NCBI GenBank assembly: GCA_964431685.1
Contig: CAYSLA010000200.1
Location: 1 to 5,801 of the forward strand
DNA from: CAYSLA01 sp964431685
GTDB lineage: Bacteria > Armatimonadota > UBA5829
Length of the DNA stretch: 5,801 bases
Reading direction: 5' to 3'
Shown in pieces: positions 1 to 5,218 of this stretch; the stretch's first letter is position 1, and each line of letters opens with the position of its first letter. A model generated the notes under the pieces. It did no database searches, had not been told where the DNA came from, and saw only the letters and a list, made by a program, of their open reading frames with translations. The translations under genes were made by a program, and so were the position numbers.

Positions 1-4
1 CTGG

Positions 5-25
5 ATTCCCGATCACGTCGGGAAT
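5..25. repeat. Short palindromic repeat downstream of the operon
   Basis: Two perfect 8-nt arms, attcccga (5-12) and tcgggaat (18-25), flank a 5-nt loop. The element starts 19 nt past the stop codon of the GXGXG gene. It could fold at the 3' end of the operon mRNA, but the window ends before any T-tract could be seen, so a terminator role cannot be judged. Its sequence (a hairpin of the ATTCCCG...CGGGAAT kind followed by GACG) resembles dispersed extragenic repeats common in many bacterial genomes. It differs from the other palindromes in this window. Confidence 0.6.
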
Positions 26-43
26 GACGTGTTGTGCTGCCGC

Positions 44-829
44 CTAGTAAGCGTAAACCTGCTTGTACGGCCTCTTGCTGAGCGGCACCAGCTTGGCGAA
101 CTGGTCTGGAGTGACGGCCGATACGTCCGCATCAAACAGTTTGCCGTATTCTGACACGTACCTCGATATCAGCTCGCTGTCCATATCGTCTAGCTCGGAC
201 TTTCCCAACGCGACGCCCAGCCTGTGCTCCGCTATCGGCCCTCGAAGGAATATGACCCCGCCGTGCATGCCGGTGCCCACGTGGTTGCAGACGTGCTCGG
301 CTCCGGGCTGCAGGTTCAGCCCAAGTATCATAACGACCCCGCCAGCCATATACTCCCCCAGGAAGTCCTGTGCGGTTCCGCCTATGACCATCACCGGACG
401 CTTTTCCTGGTACTCTTTCATGTGTATGCCGACCCTGTACCCGGCGCTTCCCTTGATGAAGATTTCGCCGCCCCTTGCGGAGAAGCCGGTGATGTCCCCG
501 GCGCGGCCGTGAGCCACTATTCTTCCGGCGTTCATTGTATTGCCCGATCCGTCCATTACATTGCCGTACACGTTGATAGTAGGGCCGTCCAAAAACGCTC
601 CGAGGTCATTGCCTGGCGTGCCGTGGATGTCGATACGCAGCTTGTTGAGATCGTCGCCATCAACCGTGCCGAAGAGGTTCGTGCCTATGTAGCGCTGCCC
701 GGCCACGTTTCGCACAACCACGTGCCCTGCGCCGCCGCTCACGGCCTCGCGTATTTGCGCGTTCAGCTCCTGGTAGTAGACTCCGGAGGCGTCGATTTCT
801 GTTATGGTCATCTCAGCGTTCATATTCAC
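44..829 (-). CDS. Glutamate synthase GXGXG-domain subunit (gltB3-like)
   Basis: This matches the C-terminal GXGXG domain of glutamate synthase, which here and in archaeal-type enzymes is a separate protein. Glycine-rich turns repeat along a predicted right-handed beta-helix: GTPGND near residue 70, then DGSGNTMNAG, HGRAGD, ARGGEIFIKGSAG, IGGTAQDF, MAGGVVMILG and VGTGMHGG. The domain is structural: in GOGAT it packs between the amidotransferase and synthase domains and carries no catalytic residues. The length (about 260 aa) fits a stand-alone subunit. The start is ambiguous. GTG at 829 is used here (261 aa), but ATG at 823 is as good (259 aa) because an AGGTGA stretch (826-831) lies immediately before it. 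It is the last gene of the operon and the only one separated by a long, hairpin-rich spacer. Related GXGXG subunits occur in the glutamate-methylamine ligase-like and Glx clusters, but the FAD and ferredoxin partners here favour glutamate synthase. Confidence 0.9.
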   Translation of the reverse strand: MNMNAEMTITEIDASGVYYQELNAQIREAVSGGAGHVVVRNVAGQRYIGTNLFGTVDGDDLNKLRIDIHGTPGNDLGAFLDGPTINVYGNVMDGSGNTMNAGRIVAHGRAGDITGFSARGGEIFIKGSAGYRVGIHMKEYQEKRPVMVIGGTAQDFLGEYMAGGVVMILGLNLQPGAEHVCNHVGTGMHGGVIFLRGPIAEHRLGVALGKSELDDMDSELISRYVSEYGKLFDADVSAVTPDQFAKLVPLSKRPYKQVYAY

Positions 830-831
830 CT
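826..831 (-). promoter_or_regulatory. Shine-Dalgarno-like site of the GXGXG gene
   Basis: On the minus strand this reads AGGTGA, followed by AT and the ATG at 823. It resembles the 3' part of the extended Shine-Dalgarno consensus, though the gap is short. It overlaps the alternative GTG start at 829, which itself has only an AGGGA about 4 nt upstream, so the site does not settle which codon is used. Confidence 0.4.
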
Positions 832-843
832 GTTCCCTGTCGA

Positions 844-878
844 ACCTCTCCCCAACGCTCTCCTAAGAGGAGAGGGAG
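844..878 (+). repeat. C-rich hairpin repeat, copy 1 (intergenic)
   Basis: The copy starts with acctctccccaac (844-856), followed by a 7-bp stem ctctcct (858-864) / aggagag (868-874) with loop aag. Over 35 nt it matches the copy at 3391-3425 at 30 positions, and the first 13 nt are identical. Two of the five differences form a compensatory T-A to C-G change in the stem (861 with 871). This shows the two copies are related and that pairing is maintained. Confidence 0.75.
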
Positions 879-912
879 CTCGTTCTTCCTCCCACGAGGA
901 GGCTAGCGTATT

Positions 913-945
913 CCCCCTCCGTTTCGGAGGGGGTTAGGGGGAGGT
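913..945 (-). repeat. C-rich hairpin repeat, copy 3 (intergenic, opposite orientation)
   Basis: A perfect 9-bp stem, ccccctccg (913-921) / cggaggggg (925-933), has a ttt loop. Read on the minus strand from 945, the sequence opens with acctccccctaac, matching the head of copies 1 and 2. Against the copy at 3391 it agrees at 23 of 33 positions. Six of the ten differences are three compensatory stem pairs. It is therefore a diverged, inverted member of the same family. Confidence 0.65.
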
Positions 946-961
946 CGCTTTCGGTCGGCGC

Positions 962-2641
962 CTACTCCCCCGCGGCTCTAATGCCCAGGATTCTCAGTTC
1001 CTCCGCGGACAGCCCGATGCCTCGAAGCTGGCTTCGGCTGCCTTTGAGGCTTTCTATAGAGTTGATGCCCATACCGCCGAGCATCTCCTTGATCTCGTGC
1101 GACCAGCCGTGGATCACGTTTACGAGCCGGTTCTTCGCGATCTCCGGGTTCACTCTCTTTGCCAACCTTGCGTCCTGAGTTGCGATACCCCAGTTGCACT
1201 TGCCGGAATAGCACTTCTGGCACAGCGTGCAGCCCACGGCGATAAGCGCCGCGGTTCCGATGTAGACTGCGTCCGCCCCCAGGGCAATTGCTTTCACGAT
1301 ATCCCCCGCGTTTCTGATGCCGCCGCCCGACAGGAGCGTGACCCGATTGCGTATACCCTCCTCGCGCAGTCGTCTATCGACCGCCGCAAGCGCGAACTCG
1401 ATCGGCAGCCCAACATTGTCACGGATGACTTTTGGGGCGGCGCCGGTCCCGCCACGGAACCCGTCGACCGCTATGACATCCGCGCCGGCACGCGCGATTC
1501 CGCTGGCGATCGCCGCGGCGTTGTGCACGGCGGCAATCTTCACGGAGATCGGCACACGGTAGTTAGTCGCCTCTTTCAAAGCGAATATGAGCATCCGCAG
1601 GTCTTCGATAGAGTATATGTCGTGCTGTGGAGCAGGGGATATTGCGTCGGTTCCTGCCGGTATCATTCGGGTGATCGACACGGACTCGCTGACCTTTTCA
1701 CCAGCGAGGTGACCACCTATGCCCGGTTTCGCTCCCTGTCCGATCTTGATCTCTACCATCCTCGCGGCGTTCAGGTATTCCGGGTGAACTCCGAACCTGC
1801 CGGAGGCCACCTGCACTATGGTGTTATCCTTGTATCTGTAGAAATCCGGGTGCAGGCCACCCTCGCCTGTGTTGTACATCGTCCCGAGTTCTACCGCAGC
1901 CTCCGCAATGGCTTTTTGTACGTTATAACTGATTGCCCCATACGAGATCGCGGAGAACATAATCGGAATGTCGATCTGCAGTTGAGGCGGTATCTTCGTT
2001 GCCAGCTTGCCGTCTTTGATCTCTATCGCATCCGGTTTCGCGCCGACCATCGTGCGCAGTTCCATCGGTTCGCGAAGCGGGTCGATGGACGGGTTGGTGA
2101 CCTGGCTGGCGTTAATCAGCATCTTGTCCCAGTAGACCGGAGACTGCTTATCGTTGCCCGATCCCGTGAGCACCACGCCGCCTGTCTCGGCCTGACGGTT
2201 GATGTCTTTGACGTGCTCGCCGGACCAGCTTCCGTGTGCGCGATACTGCGCCGGATTCTGCTTTATCACCAGGCAATCGACCGGACACAGCACACTGCAG
2301 CGCTGACAGCCCACGCAGAACTCCTCGTGGTGCTTGATCAGGTCCTCTTCCTCGTCGCGATAGTGTACGTCAAAGGCGCACTGCCGTATACACACCTCGC
2401 ACTTTATGCATCGATCGTAGTCGCGCTCAACGGCAAACTCAGTCAAGCGGTTGGACCTTATCTTGAAGTCGCTTGCTTTGCGCTCTCGTCGCTCCCCACC
2501 TGGGAGCGCCGGTGTCCTCACCGGCGTGTCCGGCCCGATGGGGCGGGATTTCAAATCCCGCCCCATCGGGTTATCTGAACGCATTGTATCGCCCGACAAG
2601 AGTGTCGGGCCTGCCGGGCCTACTTTTCCATCCAAACTCAT
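962..2641 (-). CDS. Glutamate synthase FMN/Fe-S core subunit with N-terminal 2x[4Fe-4S] domain (gltB2-like)
   Basis: This is the catalytic synthase subunit, which forms glutamate from 2-oxoglutarate and ammonia on FMN. Residues ~70-125 form a ferredoxin domain with two cluster motifs, C78/C81/C84/C88 and C109/C112/C115/C119-P. The FMN barrel follows: FSAISYGAIS, NTGEGG, KIGQGAKPGIGG, ISPAPQHDIYS, VDGFRGGTGAAP, LLSGGGIRN and YIGTAALIAVGC. C471, C474, C477 and C482 then bind the Fe-S cluster next to FMN. ATG 2641 is supported by its ATGA overlap with the preceding gene and a GAGG site (2649-2652) 7 nt upstream. Oddly, residues 7-54 are encoded mostly by three palindromic repeats and look foreign to the family; conserved sequence begins near residue 57 (SDFKIRSNRL). 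A later start is unlikely: ATGs at codons 20 and 26 lie within or between the repeats, and neither they nor the possible TTG at codon 66 has a ribosome site. The role is secure by family; the extended N-terminus is unusual. Confidence 0.93.
   Translation of the reverse strand: MSLDGKVGPAGPTLLSGDTMRSDNPMGRDLKSRPIGPDTPVRTPALPGGERRERKASDFKIRSNRLTEFAVERDYDRCIKCEVCIRQCAFDVHYRDEEEDLIKHHEEFCVGCQRCSVLCPVDCLVIKQNPAQYRAHGSWSGEHVKDINRQAETGGVVLTGSGNDKQSPVYWDKMLINASQVTNPSIDPLREPMELRTMVGAKPDAIEIKDGKLATKIPPQLQIDIPIMFSAISYGAISYNVQKAIAEAAVELGTMYNTGEGGLHPDFYRYKDNTIVQVASGRFGVHPEYLNAARMVEIKIGQGAKPGIGGHLAGEKVSESVSITRMIPAGTDAISPAPQHDIYSIEDLRMLIFALKEATNYRVPISVKIAAVHNAAAIASGIARAGADVIAVDGFRGGTGAAPKVIRDNVGLPIEFALAAVDRRLREEGIRNRVTLLSGGGIRNAGDIVKAIALGADAVYIGTAALIAVGCTLCQKCYSGKCNWGIATQDARLAKRVNPEIAKNRLVNVIHGWSHEIKEMLGGMGINSIESLKGSRSQLRGIGLSAEELRILGIRAAGE
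2490..2526. repeat. Double-hairpin palindrome inside the synthase gene
   Basis: Two hairpins abut. The first pairs cgctccc (2490-2496) with gggagcg (2502-2508). The second pairs cgccggtg (2507-2514) with caccggcg (2519-2526), a perfect 8-bp stem with loop tcct. They share two bases, so they may be alternatives within one element. The element encodes roughly residues 39-51 of the synthase core, in frame with no stop codon, immediately before the conserved ferredoxin domain. Confidence 0.65.
2534..2570. repeat. Perfect 37-bp palindrome inside the synthase gene
   Basis: Arms of 18 nt (2534-2551 and 2553-2570) are exact reverse complements around a single central base, C2552. The outer part reads cccgatgggg and its complement. 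It encodes residues ~24-36 of the synthase core (around PMGRDLKSRP) in frame. A perfect match of this length is very unlikely by chance. The sequence shows no similarity to the neighbouring palindromes, so it is a separate family. Confidence 0.85.
2591..2623. repeat. Hairpin repeat with GC-rich tail near the synthase start
   Basis: A perfect 8-bp stem, gcccgaca (2591-2598) / tgtcgggc (2603-2610), has loop agag. It is followed by a ctgccgggcctac tail that repeats the gggcc motif. It encodes residues ~7-17 of the synthase core (VGPAGPTLLSG), starting six codons after the ATG. It is a third palindrome type in the same ~135-nt stretch. Confidence 0.65.
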
Positions 2642-3882
2642 ATTACTGCCTCGCTCCTGAACGTGGAGTCCGCCGGTGTTGGCAGCGAGCCTATTCTGCC
2701 TATCACCGGCACTCCGCCCATTGGTGTCCAGACTTCGTCCAGCTCGGGTGAAACGAGTCTGATAGCCGCTTCTTCACTCGAAAAGAACAGCTCTTCGCCT
2801 TTTGTCGCGACGGTCAGCGGACGCAGGCGGATGCGGTCGGTGATCGCTATCATCTGAGCGTGATTTGCCACCACGATGCTGAACGGCCCGTTCATCAGAA
2901 GTCCGCCATACACGGTGCGGAGCGCGGAATGCAATTCTCGCTCATCTGGCGGCATCCTGTCGATCTCCTCCCACAGCGGTGGAGCCACGATTCTCGCGAA
3001 CACCTCGGGGCCAAGCTTCTGGCGGCGCATTATCATGTCGATTGCGTATGCCAGCACCTCTGTATCGGTGAACATTGTGCACTTGTAGCCGAGTGTTTCC
3101 AGGTATGCGCGGTTGGCGCCATAGGAGCTTAGTTCGCCGTTGTGGACGACAGTCCAGTCGAGCATGCAGAATGGATGCGCGCCGCCCCACCACGCCTGGC
3201 TGTTCGTTGGAAACCTGCCGTGGGCGGTCCAGATATAGCCGGTGTATTCTTCCAGTCTGTAGTAGTCCGCCATCTGTTCGGGGAATCCGACGCCCTTGAA
3301 GACGCCCATGTTCTTGCCGCTGGAGAAGACAAACGCGTCGTCTATCTCGCTGTTTATCTGCAGCACCCTGGCGACCACATAGTCCTCGTCACCTCTCCCC
3401 AACCCTCCCCTATCAGGGGAGGGAGGGGTGGGGTCTGTCCGGTCCAACTTCGGGCTGACGAAGTATCGAAACACTTTGGGAGCGTCGGTAATGTCCGGGC
3501 GCTCGCGGGTCGGGATGCCCTCTGACAGATGGACTTTGAAGTTCGTGTCCAGGAACTGCTCGGTCTGCGTGCGGCCATCCTGGCTGTGATACATTATGTG
3601 GAACGCGTACGCATCGGCGTGGTCCGGGTAGAGCCCGTAGACCGCGAACCCACCGCCCAGACCGTTGCCGCGGTCGTGCATATTCGCCATTGCCCTGAAC
3701 ACCCGGTCTCCGGAGAAAGCCTTTCCCGAGGTGTCCATCATTCCGAATATCGAGCACGCGGACAAGACTTTGTCTTCGTTGTAGGGGTTGCATACACTTT
3801 GCCAGTTGTTTCGGGATTTTGGACACATCGAACCCCGCGGCGTTGTGCAGGCTGAAATCCCGAAACATCGAGGGTCTCTCAT
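2638..3882 (-). CDS. Class II glutamine amidotransferase subunit of glutamate synthase (gltB1-like)
   Basis: This is the glutaminase subunit: it hydrolyses glutamine and passes ammonia to the synthase core. It is an Ntn-type enzyme whose nucleophile is expected to be C43 (CSIFGMMD), exposed by removal of a leader as in GltB, whose propeptide is about 36-42 residues. Other class II motifs are present: RGNGLGGGFAVYG (71-83), AHGRFPTNSQAWWGGAHPF (220-238, substrate-binding Arg), HNGE (247-250, oxyanion hole) and FTDTEVLAYAID (271-282). Start ATG 3882 has an ATGA overlap with the FAD gene and a GGGAGG site 8 nt upstream. It ends in another ATGA overlap with the synthase core. Two oddities stand out. 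Residues ~148-165 (TDPTPPSPDRGG region) are encoded by an inserted hairpin repeat. The leader also reads more naturally in a second frame (MFRDFSLHNAAGFDV, from ATG 3868), which would join this one if one C were removed from the CCCC run at 3784-3787. Confidence 0.9.
   Translation of the reverse strand: MRDPRCFGISACTTPRGSMCPKSRNNWQSVCNPYNEDKVLSACSIFGMMDTSGKAFSGDRVFRAMANMHDRGNGLGGGFAVYGLYPDHADAYAFHIMYHSQDGRTQTEQFLDTNFKVHLSEGIPTRERPDITDAPKVFRYFVSPKLDRTDPTPPSPDRGGLGRGDEDYVVARVLQINSEIDDAFVFSSGKNMGVFKGVGFPEQMADYYRLEEYTGYIWTAHGRFPTNSQAWWGGAHPFCMLDWTVVHNGELSSYGANRAYLETLGYKCTMFTDTEVLAYAIDMIMRRQKLGPEVFARIVAPPLWEEIDRMPPDERELHSALRTVYGGLLMNGPFSIVVANHAQMIAITDRIRLRPLTVATKGEELFFSSEEAAIRLVSPELDEVWTPMGGVPVIGRIGSLPTPADSTFRSEAVI
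3391..3434 (+). repeat. C-rich hairpin repeat, copy 2, inside the amidotransferase gene
   Basis: The copy starts with the same 13 nt (3391-3403) as intergenic copy 1. A 9-bp stem, ccctcccct (3403-3411) / aggggaggg (3415-3423), has loop atc, and a G-rich tail (aggggtgggg) runs to about 3433. Read on the gene's strand it adds a Pro/Gly/Arg-rich stretch at residues ~150-165, between SPKL and DYVV. It lies well away from the catalytic motifs. The frame is preserved and no stop is introduced. Confidence 0.75.
3808..3866. repeat. 12-bp inverted repeat in the amidotransferase leader
   Basis: Perfect arms gtttcgggattt (3808-3819) and aaatcccgaaac (3855-3866) are separated by 35 nt. In the mRNA one arm begins at the last base of the alternative ATG at 3868-3866 and 14 nt after the overlapping ATG at 3882. 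A folded stem could therefore sit just behind the ribosome-loading site. The spacer shows no clear further pairing. It may be a regulatory stem, another palindromic insertion or chance. Confidence 0.45.
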
Positions 3883-5216
3883 AGCCAGTTCCTCCCGACA
3901 CCGTGTATGCGCTCCTCCACCATTTCCCTGGGCAGACAGATAAGTCCCATCTCGCCGGTAAGCAGCGCGTTTTCCATTCCGCTCACGTCCAGCTCTGCGC
4001 GCATTGCGCCGGTGATCAGCCCCGCTCGCTCCACGTCGCCGGTTATTATCATCCCGACCAGCTTGTTGTTGCGGATAACAAACTTCCGGTAAAGGTCGCC
4101 TTCCAGACGGGATACTACTCTGAACTCTTCGCCGTCGCTCTCTGTGGCGAAGCCTGCGCTCATAAAAGGCTCTCCGAAGAAGCTCACTGAGTTGACCGCC
4201 ATCCCCACGTTGTATTCAGCGGCCGCTCCGGCCATGTTCATTCCGGCCACTCGTCCCCCGATGTATGCGTTAGGGAGAATAGGAACGACGCGATTGCCTC
4301 CGCTGAGCGGGTCGTAGGCTTCAGCAATGTCTCCGGCTGCGTATATGTTGTCGACATTGGTGCGCATGTGTCTGTCGACCAGGATCCCCCGGTTCGTGTC
4401 TATTCCGCTCCCATCAACCAGCGAAGTTCTCGCGCGCACGCCTATGGTAAGGAACACACTGTCGCAGGCCAGCCTTTCGCCCGTGCTGAGGGCGACCGCC
4501 GCCGCGTCGTTCGCGTCCTGCGAACCCTCGATTGCGGTCATCTGAACCCCGTTGAGTACCTCAACCCCGTTCTTCACGAGCACGTTCTTCACCAGTTCGG
4601 AACCTGTCTCGTCCATTGTCGTCGCCAGCACGCGGTCCATCATCTCGACGACGGTCACTTCCTGGCCTATCTGTGCCAGAGCTTCAGCAGTCTTGAGACC
4701 GGTCAGTCCGGCCCCCACCACAACCGCGCGGCTTGCGTGCGCCAGCCATCCCTTGGCTCGTCGGGCATCGTCGATGGTGTTCATAAAGAAGACCCCAGGC
4801 CTGTCGGTGCCGGGCACTGGAGGTACAATCGGCGCTCCACCGGCTGCCAGCAGAACAGCTTTGCGGTAGAATATGGGTTCGCCTTCCCGGATCTCCACAC
4901 TGCCCGCGCCACCTATGCTTCGGGACTGCTCCTCGTCCCGAAGCTGTTGTGTACGGACCACCCGCGTAACCTCAAGGCCAGTCAGTAGCTCGACCTGGTT
5001 GCGTTCGTAGAAGTCGGCTGGCCGGTAGTATATGTTGTCTTCTGCGACTTTGCCGGCCACGAAGTAAGTGATCAGCGGACGCGAGTATGTGTGCTCCGGC
5101 TCGTGGGCGATGACGCCGATGGAACTTGTCTTGTCCACGCTCCGGATCGCCTCCACCGCGCCAACAGCGGCGGTCGAGTTGCCTACTATCAAGAAATCAA
5201 AGCTGGAAGCGGCCAT
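3879..5216 (-). CDS. FAD/NAD(P)-dependent oxidoreductase (pyridine nucleotide-disulfide-type fold) of the glutamate synthase operon
   Basis: This 445-residue flavoprotein has the Pyr_redox_2 layout seen in NirB N-terminal regions and rubredoxin or ferredoxin reductases. The N-terminal FAD-binding motif is IVGNSTAAVGAVEAIR (10-25), a variant with N-S in place of the usual Gly-rich turn. HTYSRPLITYFVAG (42-55) and LAAGGAP (123-129) follow. The NAD-binding motif is VVVGAGLTGLKTAEAL (165-180), with E191 at the end of the next strand, favouring NADH. The second FAD motif is IYAAGDIAE (291-299). No redox CxxC pair is seen. ATG 5216 is chosen over upstream starts because GGAGGAGG lies 7 nt before it; it sits 2 nt after the ferredoxin stop. 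I infer that it takes electrons from NAD(P)H and passes them to the polyferredoxin, or works in reverse. Residues ~90-104 look like an insertion and coincide with a 10-bp-stem palindrome. Confidence 0.88.
   Translation of the reverse strand: MAASSFDFLIVGNSTAAVGAVEAIRSVDKTSSIGVIAHEPEHTYSRPLITYFVAGKVAEDNIYYRPADFYERNQVELLTGLEVTRVVRTQQLRDEEQSRSIGGAGSVEIREGEPIFYRKAVLLAAGGAPIVPPVPGTDRPGVFFMNTIDDARRAKGWLAHASRAVVVGAGLTGLKTAEALAQIGQEVTVVEMMDRVLATTMDETGSELVKNVLVKNGVEVLNGVQMTAIEGSQDANDAAAVALSTGERLACDSVFLTIGVRARTSLVDGSGIDTNRGILVDRHMRTNVDNIYAAGDIAEAYDPLSGGNRVVPILPNAYIGGRVAGMNMAGAAAEYNVGMAVNSVSFFGEPFMSAGFATESDGEEFRVVSRLEGDLYRKFVIRNNKLVGMIITGDVERAGLITGAMRAELDVSGMENALLTGEMGLICLPREMVEERIHGVGRNWL
3891..3896 (-). 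promoter_or_regulatory. Ribosome binding site of the amidotransferase gene
   Basis: It reads GGGAGG on the minus strand, 8 nt before ATG 3882, inside the last codons of the FAD gene. This spacing is near ideal. It supports 3882 as the start over ATG 3868, which would lie 22 nt from this site and has only a weak GAGAG nearby. Confidence 0.7.
4917..4944. repeat. 10-bp-stem palindrome inside the FAD oxidoreductase gene
   Basis: Perfect 10-nt arms gcttcgggac (4917-4926) and gtcccgaagc (4935-4944) flank the 8-nt loop tgctcctc. It encodes residues ~91-100 (QLRDEEQSRS), in a stretch between two conserved strands that is about 14 residues longer than I would expect for this fold. It may be another in-frame palindromic insertion, though a chance hairpin is possible. 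Confidence 0.5.
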
Positions 5217-5218
5217 AT

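Larger units (their letters stand above)
830..961. other. Hairpin-rich spacer between synthase core and GXGXG genes
   Basis: This 132-nt gap is the only sizeable spacer inside the operon. It contains no ORF I can support. It is largely filled by two oppositely oriented copies of a C-rich hairpin repeat (844-878 and 913-945), with a small 5-bp hairpin between them (cctcc 888-892, ggagg 898-902). In the operon mRNA these would form stems between the two cistrons. They could affect stability, or partly uncouple expression of the last gene. No U-tract follows the stems, so an intrinsic terminator is unlikely. Confidence 0.6.

Noticed and set aside
913..933. Strong GC-rich hairpin as an intrinsic terminator after the synthase core gene.
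   Set aside because: No T-tract follows the stem on the minus strand, and an essential subunit gene of the same complex lies downstream. It fits the repeat family better.
1097..2578. Long plus-strand open frame (493 codons) opposite the synthase core.
   Set aside because: It is the complement of a well-supported conserved gene in GC-rich DNA. Its translation has no recognisable motif.
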